Below the pieces are notes generated by a model, which did not search any database, was not told where the DNA came from, and saw only the letters and a program-made list of their open reading frames with translations. Positions 56,311 to 64,000 of a stretch of DNA of 64,000 bases are shown in pieces (positions within the stretch are counted from its first letter, which is position 1; each line of letters opens with the position of its first letter). The stretch spans positions 25,446,173 through 25,510,172 of the forward strand of contig OX578279.1 of the NCBI GenBank assembly GCA_951217055.1, given 5' to 3'. The position numbers and the translations under genes were made by a program. The stretch is from Gerris lacustris (lineage: Eukaryota > Arthropoda > Insecta > Hemiptera > Gerridae).

Positions 56311-58699
56311 ATTAATTAAACTATTTTCCATATATTATTACTTATTTTCACTTATGTAGCAAAGGCTTTTTTATTCTTATAACAACACAGAGAGGTTATC
56401 CCAGTAACATTACACTAATAGTAACAACAGAAATTACTAAATATATATATTTTTTATTTATTGGTTTGACTAAAAATTTTTTAATAATATATTTATATAT
56501 TGCTAATAATATTATTTAATTATTTATATTTATAATATTTTGAAATAATTATTATTATTTTTGTTATTGTTGTGTGTGTGTTGTTGATAGTCGTAAAAAT
56601 GACTGGCTTTATCCTATTTGACGGCCATATTAGACTTTATTATGCGTATTTTTATGAATTTATTTCTGTTGCATCTTTTATTATATTTACTCCTTAGATG
56701 GAAAAAATATATTAATAACAGTTATCAAAAGATTACCTTTGTAAATGTGTTGTGTATTATAATCCTAAAAATGCTGATAGGTTATTCTTTTGACAAGTAA
56801 AACATGCATATGGTATATATTTCACTTTACATTAGTAATAAATTAATGGTTATTTTGTTTAATAGAGTAAAGATAATATCTTTCTAAGTAAATTTTATAA
56901 TTATTTATGGAATATTTTGAAGAATACAATTAAACATAAAGAATTGTTAAAACGCTTGCGGTAGATTGAAAGAACGCAGTGGAATTTTAAAGTATTTTAT
57001 TCTTTCTGTTGTTTCGATTGAAAATAAAATCATTTATATTTATATCTATCTATCTAGCTAGTTTAATCGATCTAATAATATGAGGTGAGAGGTAATAATA
57101 ATACATTATTTTCTAAATTTAAAAAAAAGCGCCTACAGTTTTTAGATGTAAATCGGTGGCTGATTTTTTCTGAACTCCCAAAAAACGAGTTTTATAAAGA
57201 TTTAATTTTTTATGAATTAGTTACTTAAATTTGTATCAAAAATGATTTCAATTTTATTTCTTACATGCGATCTTAATTAGAAATCAAAGAGATCCTTAAC
57301 AAGTGTGAACATATGCACTTTTTCTGTTAAACTAAAATATATACCACCATTACCATTCTTCTCTTTATTTATTTTTATTTTTACAATTAACAAGGAATGT
57401 CTCTGTTCTTCTTAACAAGAGGTTTATTTTATTTTTCTAGTCGTTTCTTTTGTTCTGTTACGATTGAACGTGTCAAGAAGTAATTTCTTCGTTGACATCT
57501 TTTTACTACTGAAATCACAAACGTACAGTTTTCTCTCTTTTCTTTAACAACGAACAAAATTTTATCAAAAAGAAACAGAAAAACTTAAGATAAAAGTGAG
57601 GGAAAAACATCTCCCGCACACTGCCTTTTTGGACATTAATAGAATGTCTCCCAAAAACCTCCGTCTTTGGCGTTAATCCAGATTTTTTTTAGAGAAAAAA
57701 TTCCGCACATTTTACCTATACACAAATGAATCTTCACACCAACTCTCCGGTTCTAGATTTACTTTGGCAACTCTTGCCTTAAACACTAACATCCTAAATA
57801 CACTTTAAAGGAAACATATATTTAAACTTGTACATTCGGAAAAACAAATATAATTTGTGTGTTTATATTTTCTTCTCTTTCCTTTCTTTTTCTTATTTAA
57901 TTTTAACACGTTTGTTCACTAACTGAGTTTTATTTTTGTACATATGGCAAAAGTTTTGAAATTTTAGTATATTATTTTTCTCTAATTTCTTGCAAATGAT
58001 CTTTATATATTGATGAATTGGCTAAACGGTGTTAATGGTGCTTATTTTATCATTAGCTATATAATCATTTTTTTATGAGCCTACTTATTTCTTCAACTGA
58101 GTCGTTACGCTCACCTGTTTTTACTTTAGTGGTATCAGTTTGGTACTCCCAAGCCCCTTAACTTTTTTTTTTTTAACAACATACTTTATTGTATAATACA
58201 TACATAGTTACAGAATACAAACATTACTCATTTGCATAATATTTAAATAGAAAAAAAAATGTAAATGATAACATAATTGCAAAAATATTGTTGTTATACT
58301 CCTCTACTAGGTTGCCCGTGCGTAGAGGAGGAGTCCTTTAATTATTTAGTTAAGTAATATGTAATATTTCGTGTAGAGTAGTAGAAAATCAAAGTATACA
58401 GATAAAATTAAATTGAAAGTTATTGTTATTGCGTGTTTTATTATAATTTATGTGCTGGTAAAATATGACTTTAGTTGTGTTTTGAAAGAGTTATACTGTT
58501 GAATTGATTTTAAATTTTGAGGGAGTTTGTTGAATAGTTTAGGTGCTATCTGTGTCCAGTGTTTAGTTGCTGTTGTCGTTCTAGATCTAGGTAGTACAAA
58601 TAGTTCCTGTGTCTGATTTTGTGTTTTGTAGTAATAGGATGATGAACCACTGATAATTCATTTGTGCTATTTTTATTTTCTTTACCACCCTCCACTTGT
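56311..58699. other. No gene seen; AT-rich
   Basis: Over 2 kb with low-complexity frames only. No supported RNA gene or repeat apart from short AT runs. Confidence 0.55.
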
Positions 58700-58860
58700 A
58701 AACTTTCCTATCCTAAGCGGCCGGTAAAGTTCCATTTTACAGCCCTGGGGCCTGTAAAAATGCATGCTTTTTCATTACAGGGCCACTAGTAGTTCGAGAA
58801 GCGGCCGCTTCCTGGCCGGGCCGCGGAGTGCAAGAAGCACTAGTAGTTCTCAGCGTCAGC
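58700..58860. repeat. GC-rich repeat block with hairpins
   Basis: ATTTTACAG/CTGTAAAAAT hairpin (58734-58761), then the palindrome AAGCGGCCGCTT (58799-58810), and the direct repeat CACTAGTAGTTC at 58784-58795 and 58838-58849. It is an unusual composition for this window, and probably a small transposon fragment. There is no coding capacity. Confidence 0.6.
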
Positions 58861-58957
58861 TGTTCAATTTGTAAACAATCAATATTTTTATAACTGCGGT
58901 TTGTTTTGGTACTGATTTAAACTTAATATGCATTTATTGTTTTTGAAGATTACGGCA

Positions 58958-59540
58958 ATAGTACATTACGCGTCGAGTGCGAAAAGTTGCATTTTGCATG
59001 CGAGTGTGGAGTTTGTACCCGAGCGATAGCGAGGGTAGTAAAACCACACGAGCAATGCAAAATGCCTTTTTCGCTCGAGTTGCGTACCGTACTTTATCTA
59101 CGATTGTTAGATTTAAATAATAAATACAGAAAAAAATAAACTTGCCGTATGTAAGTTCTTATCTCTCTCTCTTGATAAAGATGGCATTAATTCTTGAGTT
59201 GAATTTATTACCGAATTAATTATTTCTGGAGGAGTATTATTCTCCACATTTTCGTCAAAGTCACTTGATTCACTCATTGTTTTTCACTAAAAACTCGATG
59301 TAAACCGTTACTTTAATAAAAAAAACAACAGCAAATAAGTTTTGTTAAATGTAAACAAACTTGCTAAAAGTGCGTAAAGCTGAAGAATTCCTCTTCTTTA
59401 CCGCGCTAGTGTGGTAAAGATGAGGAATTGTTCATAACTATGAGACGCGCATGCGCAATGAATACAAGTACGTAAATAATCACTTTCTACGCATCTAAAC
59501 AAAGATATAATGTTTATATTTCGTATCTATCGTAGATAAA
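58958..59540 (-). mobile_element. Element Y, copy 3 (left arm of a large palindrome)
   Basis: Full-length minus-strand copy. ATG at 59275-59277 opens the same ORF, but an extra GA in a GAGAGA run shifts the frame before the RYELTYSKF segment. The ends match copy 4, which lies opposite 170 bp to the right. Confidence 0.85.
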
Positions 59541-59710
59541 ATAGTTTACGTGTTTTGTAATTAGTTTACATGTGGTGGGCGATAAAATAGTGTACACACC
59601 ACGAGCAGTAAGTGCCATGACAGGCCTCGGGCGTTAAACGCACTCGTGCTTTCAAACTTCGCCCTCGGCCTGTAATATCGCCCTTCCTGCTCTAGGTACG
59701 TAAATATCTA
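59541..59710. repeat. GC-rich spacer hairpin between Y copies 3 and 4
   Basis: GGGCGATA (59579) and TATCGCCC (59678) mirror each other. Inside, CAGGCCTCGGGCG pairs with CGCCCTCGGCCTG (one mismatch). It forms the loop region of the palindrome made by copies 3 and 4, and may itself be a separate small foldback. Confidence 0.65.
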
Positions 59711-60286
59711 TTATCTACGATTGATACGAAATATAAACAGTATATCTTTGTTTAGATGCGTAGAAAGTGATTCTTTACGTACTTGTATTCATTGCGCATG
59801 CGCGTCTCATAGTTCTCAATAATTCCTCTTCTTTACCACGCTAGTGCGGTAAAGAAGAGGAATTCTTCAGCTTTACGCACGACTAGCAAGTGTGTTTACA
59901 TTTAACAAAACTAATTTGCTGTTCTTTTATTAAAGTAACTGTTTATATCGAGTTTTTAGTGAAAAACAATGAGTGAATCAAGTGAATTTGACGAAAATGT
60001 GGAGAATAATACTCCTCCAGAAAAAATTAATTCGGCAAAAAATGCAACTAATGAATTAATGCCATCTTTATCAAGAGAGAGATACGAACTTACATACAGC
60101 AAGTTTATTTTTTTCTGTATTTATAATTAAATCTAACAATCGTAGATAAAGTACGGTACGCAACTCGTGCGAAAACGGCATTTTGCATTGCTCGTGTGGT
60201 TTTACCACCCTCGCTATCACTCGGGTGCAAACTCCACACTCGCATGCAAAATGCTACTTTCCGCACTCGACGCGTAATGTAGTATT
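59711..60286 (+). mobile_element. Element Y, copy 4 (intact ORF)
   Basis: 576 bp. Parts in order: 5' end TTATCTACGATTGATACG, a GCGCATGCGC palindrome, a hairpin at 59821-59870 (AATTCCTCTTCTTTACC arms), leader, ORF 59969-60130, CAATCGTAGATAAAGTACGG, and the GC-patterned 3' module with mirrored GCATTTTGCAT/ATGCAAAATGC, ending GCGTAATGTAGTAT. No terminal inverted repeat spans the whole element, and no TSD was found. Confidence 0.85.
59969..60130 (+). CDS. Small ORF of element Y, recombinase N-terminus-like
   Basis: 53 codons from ATG in the context AAACAATGA to TAA. An acidic, polar first half (MSESSEFDENVENNTPPE) is followed by NELMPSLSRERYELTYSKF. From memory, arthropod proteins with a tyrosine-recombinase-like fold begin with an acidic leader and then a LLPxxSxxRYExxYxxF helix of the SAM-like DNA-binding domain; this segment fits that pattern. 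Similarity ends after SKF, where the frame runs into T-rich sequence and stops. I infer a deletion derivative that kept the leader and first helix of a larger gene. Three other copies carry the same ORF broken. Confidence 0.5.
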   Translation: MSESSEFDENVENNTPPEKINSAKNATNELMPSLSRERYELTYSKFIFFCIYN

Positions 60287-60995
60287 ATGTCCCGACCTAC
60301 ACAATATTACCTCATTACAGAACTAAGGGTGCAGCTCTTTAATAAAATTAATTAATTAATCATGTCTCTCTTCTTCTTTTTTCGTAACTTCAAGATGTTA
60401 TCTCAATAGTGATAGATGTGCATTAGTTTAATGAACTTGCGGTCCCATTAAATCACTTTTATTCGTTTAAGCAGGCTAATTAACTCGCAAAAAGGTAAAT
60501 ACTTTCTTCGGTACTATTGGCAGTTCAGAGTTTTTACATCAAAGGTATGCCTAAGCCGAACAGTTTTGTAAATGTTTCTGTGTTTTTGTCTTCTCCCCAG
60601 CCGACAAGTAAGAATGAACAAAGCCTGAAAACATTTATTGCAAGTATCTGTTCTAAATTATAGTAACGCAGGTAATTCAATCATACAATTTTTCAGAAGT
60701 AGACTCATTGCATTTACTTGTTCTAGTATACCTATATCTGTAATGTAAAGATCCTTTTATATTGTGAATGTATCTCTTGTTAAAATAGCGTAATTGAGCG
60801 TGAAGAAAAACATTAGTAACTGATGTATGAAGTGGGCAAAATACCGAAACTATTTTATATAACATTTATCCATCTTCGGTATCGGTATACATAAAGGAGA
60901 CAAACAAATCACCTCTCTAATTGTTAAAGTTACCCAATTAGCTTGCACATATTGGTTCAACTCTTCTGCGGATTGAATACAGTTTTTTGATCCAT
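60287..60995. other. No gene seen
   Basis: A T/C-rich tract ending CTTCTCCCCAG at about 60599 looks like a splice acceptor, but no convincing exon follows. Confidence 0.5.
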
Positions 60996-61440
60996 AGTAT
61001 CCATGGAAACTGGAAACCTAGATTCAATACGATTTAGATCCAGGTACGATACACTAAATTCTGGGATCGTATCTGGATCGAATTTCATGGGGAAACACCT
61101 GAACTCGATCCTGACATGTGCAGAATATGGGTGAGCGCCCCTAGCGTCTTTCTGTAGAAACTGTTGTTAAATCTGTCAAAAAAAATATAACCTTAATGTG
61201 TCATTTTCAGTTTTGTTTTTTAAAACAGTTAAAAACAAACACAATAAACCGGTTTATAAAAGGGGGAGGTTAGAAAATTATTTATAAGCTATATCAAAGT
61301 AACCTATTAAAAGATTTTGTTTTTTTATCGACTGATTGGTATATTGAAAACGTACGGATTCAATACTACTCATGGAAACACCTGGCTTGTTAAATCCCAA
61401 ATCAGGATTCAATCCGCATTGAAACATCATGGAAACTTAG
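60996..61440. repeat. Block with recurring CATGGAAAC motif
   Basis: CATGGAAAC occurs near 61002, 61373 and 61431, with a variant CATGGGGAAAC near 61088. ATTCAATAC/ATTCAATCC recurs beside them. An inner hairpin GATCCAGGTACGAT / ATCGTATCTGGATC lies at about 61037-61081. The symmetry suggests the two ends of a MITE of about 440 bp with subterminal repeats. Confidence 0.55.
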
Positions 61441-61589
61441 TACATGTTGTATGACTAAAAACTCGATGTTGAGTTTCTTCGTGGGACTGCTTCATATAAT
61501 TATTTGATCTGATTGTAGTGTTACATTTTTGCAACTATCTATGAATTATTTCTGCACATTAACTATCTATGTAATAGATTATTTCTAGG

Positions 61590-61830
61590 CACAAAGGGTT
61601 TGAAGTCTAACGTTTCGCTTCCAATACTGATGGAAGCATCTTCAGGGTTGTGGTGCATTGTGATGTTAACTCGAAGCAACATTAAAATATTCTGATTATA
61701 TCTTGATGTTGCTTCGAGTTAATATCACGATGCACCTTTCTCCTGAAGATACATCCTGTAGTACACAGAGACGGAGACTTCCGACACATCATAACGTTGA
61801 TCTTACCGGAATCCCAAGAAATATATACTA
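61590..61830 (-). mobile_element. PLE-like ribozyme-bearing repeat, second copy of the 38-kb family
   Basis: The minus strand of 61608-61650 reads CCCTGAAGATGCTTCCATCA, GTATTGGAAGC, then GAAACGTTAG: CUGANGA, stem II and GAAAC are retained, with GUU at the cleavage triplet. Mirrored arms (GGTGCATTGTGATGTTAACT / the reverse near 61708-61738) follow. The right part (CTTACCGGAATCCCAAG) aligns with the right arm of 37983-38237. A 27-bp direct repeat (AACTATCTATG start) lies just to its left. Confidence 0.6.
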
Positions 61831-62091
61831 GGTGTGCAATGCAGTTGCCTGCTTGCAATATTGAGCTGAGCGTGCATTTAAATCTTAACCAATAAACATT
61901 TGTATTTATAAACAGCTGAAATCGGATCAAAAATAGTAAATCTCTATTTTTAATTAAAAAGCATTTTCCCCTGTTTTTCTATTTTACCCCCTCTTAAATG
62001 AAAATATGACAAAAGTGAGCATAACAACAATAACTGTACTCGTAAAGAGCTTTCCAACGACAAGCATCATGAAGGGCATATACTATTTTTA
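61831..62091. other. No gene seen
   Basis: Spacer without supported features. Confidence 0.5.
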
Positions 62092-62338
62092 CTTTTGTAC
62101 CCCGTACCCCGTATCCCTGTGTACGAATTAGGACCATTTCAGATTTTACCTTCCTGTGGTTAGTCACTATTACCGTGCCGAATTTCGTGCGAATCGGTTG
62201 AGCCGTTCAGGAGGAAACTTTTGTACCCCGTTCCCCTGTGTAACAATTTGGACCATTTTAGACTTATAACTTCCTGTGGTTAATCACTATGACCGTGCCA
62301 AATTTTGTGCAGATCGGTTCAGCCGTTCAGGAGGAGTA
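62092..62338. repeat. Tandem repeat, two units of about 122 bp
   Basis: Both units start TTTTGTACCCCGT and contain CTTCCTGTGGTTA, ACCGTGCC and GATCGGTT (or AATCGGTT) followed by AGCCGTTCAGGAGGA. The CGGTT-AGCCGTTC phrase is typical of dispersed insect repeats. No coding content. Confidence 0.8.
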
Positions 62339-64000
62339 TGCGTCAGAAAAAATGCAAAGTGTAGTAAAATGCAAAGAGCTTCGCTTCGCTCTGCTCAATG
62401 ATGGGAAACTTTGACAAACTGAACTAATCTGGAGGCGTGACCTTTAATGAATAACATAGCTTATAATATTCACTTTGCCTATTAGAAGAACTGTGATAAT
62501 CTGTTTCAGGTATTGGTCGGCTGAACTTTGTCCCAGTAAGGATGATATCATAACGATTTTCCTGTCTCTGCTAAGACTTTCCACCACATGAAGAAAGAGA
62601 TCGACTTGCTGCATAACAGAGTCCAAGAAGCGTAGTGATGTCAAGAACTTCGCAGGAGCAGAAGAGGGTTGATATCTTTCGTGAAACCTATAAGACACTG
62701 AGACTAAGACAACATATATGTGGGCTGCTATAATTCACAATTGATTAATGCTATTGCCAACAAGAAGCACTCTCGTCCTGAGGTATGTAAATTGAGTTAA
62801 TATAATTTTGTACATTATTTACCGTTCTTACAAAATGGTGTTTGTATCTTTGTTCACTACACTCTGTTAAGGCAGAACATAAAAACAAATAAAACTGAAA
62901 TTTATAACTTTTTATTTTGTAGGAAAATTAACTCCACTAATAATGGTTCTAAATGTATATAGATTTGATTGGAAATGATAGAACTTTAAATTATTATAAT
63001 TTTATAATTATGAAATATTCAAATAATGCATAGGCTGCTGAGGTTGATATTGATTTACTATTCGCTTCGTGTTTCAAAAAGTGAAAGCGCTAGAACTTGA
63101 GAGAAAGTTTTCTTTAAAAAAAAAGTTTAAACTTTAAGCGAAGATGCAATGTTTGACTATTTTTTTAAGTTAAACATTACTAAGCATTCAAACAAATCTT
63201 AGTTAATTTTCAATGACTTTCTTTTTTAATTTTCAATGAAAAAAGAAGTTAGTTGTCTCTTCAACTACTTCCTGAATTTATTTAAGTTTTAAAAACAGAA
63301 GGAAATGAGGGTCTACGGGCTGTAGTTATTAATTATTGATAATTAAGCATTTAAATTGAATTAGAAAGATGTATTAACACGCATATTCTCTGGTTTAAAG
63401 AAACACAATGGGTCTAATCATAGGAAGGAATTAGGGCAGAGGAAGTGTGTTATGAATAATTGCTGTATAAGAAAAGATGCTTGTAGCTTTGTAAAAGTAC
63501 AAAAGCAAAGGAAATGGAAGGAGGATGTTCTAATGCGGGCTCCAATTTTTGAAATTATTGCATCAGAACCATGCAGTGAAGATGGAATTATTCGTCCTAC
63601 AAGATAAAACATAAGTCAAAGGTTAAAATAAGTAAATAAGTGTTATCATTTCACTGTATTATCGGTATTGCACACAATAAATTCCACAATAAAACCCCGT
63701 GACAGAATGCATCACTGATGACTGATTACCGATCTGATAAAAGAAATGAAATTTGTCAAACAGCATTGTTTGATTAGAGCATTCTATATTTTGTTAAAGG
63801 TTTTAATCATGAAGATGGATTTATGGGGTTTTGTCCTTGTCTTATACACTCCCCGTCTAAATTAACGCACCACCTTTATATTTCTCTGTTTCGGCAGTCT
63901 CTAATTTATACTGATGTTTAATGATTCATTGATCATCATCATTAATCATCATCTCATATGTAATCATCATTGTTAATCATATTTAATCATCATCATTAAT
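62339..64000. other. No gene confidently seen; two unassigned frames
   Basis: The minus frame 62444-62698 (84 codons) and the plus-strand stretch ending TAA near 63607 (reading RKCVMNNCCIRKDACSF, with three cysteines close together) have more protein-like composition than other frames here. I recognise no family. They could be unassigned exons or transposon scraps. Confidence 0.4.
63926..64000. repeat. Imperfect (ATC)n/(ATCATTA)n microsatellite
   Basis: ATCATC and ATCATTAATC units run to the window end, where the repeat is cut. Confidence 0.85.

Noticed and set aside
58784..58849. NotI, SpeI and SacII sites within about 65 bp look like a cloning polylinker
   Set aside because: The order and intervening sequence do not match a vector polylinker I know, and the block continues into native-looking hairpins. 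More likely a GC-rich repeat.
62444..62698. 84-codon minus-strand frame as a host gene
   Set aside because: Composition is protein-like but nothing is recognised and no splice partner was found; left as unassigned.
1..64000. CRISPR array, operons or other prokaryotic features
   Set aside because: No regularly spaced identical repeats with unique spacers; composition, microsatellites and retroelements are eukaryotic.

Overview
The window looks like gene-poor nuclear DNA of an invertebrate, most likely an arthropod. It is strongly AT-rich and has no long open frame and no operon-like layout. It is packed with small eukaryotic transposon relics: Penelope-like retroelements (PLEs), LINE tails, TTAA-flanked piggyBac-type MITEs, foldback elements, and tRNA- and 5S-derived sequences. 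I could not fix the species. No complete host gene was found. The only host-gene candidate is one exon-like block at 18051-18131 with good splice signals, so the window may be intergenic or lie inside large introns.

Layout. 1-9 kb: palindromes (1494, 3721, 5626), a piggyBac-like MITE (4464) and a spaced direct repeat (5473-5996). 9-12 kb: a hammerhead-like motif (9377) and a PLE GIY-YIG remnant on the minus strand (11561-11908). 14-25 kb: tRNA-headed and other foldbacks, a tRNA-like gene (18672), two terminal-hairpin MITEs (19168, 23873) and the best coding relic, a 215-codon PLE 3' ORF (19877-20524) with 1.3-kb-spaced inverted repeats behind it. 25-35 kb: a clean TTAA-flanked MITE (25021-25649), two dispersed families called R1 and R2 here, a 490-bp foldback, and tandem copies of a GC-patterned element called Y here. 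36-48 kb: LINE C-terminal fragments, two short ribozyme-like insertions with target-site duplications (one at 31 kb, one at 38 kb), a 5S-rRNA-like block (39.4 kb), and many inverted repeats. 48-55 kb: very AT-rich, with one G-rich block and a second LINE tail. 55-62 kb: three more Y copies, two of them forming a 1.3-kb palindrome, plus further repeats.

Most notable. (1) Element Y (copies at 30.1, 30.4, 55.7, 59.0 and 59.7 kb) carries a small ORF, intact in one copy, whose last third resembles the N-terminus of arthropod tyrosine-recombinase-like proteins. The copies lack obvious target duplications and include tandem and inverted arrangements. (2) Short insertions carry hammerhead-ribozyme-like cores and two have clear 13-bp and 21-bp target duplications, which suggests small retroposed ribozyme RNAs related to PLEs. 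These are family-level inferences from reading the sequence; no database search was possible.
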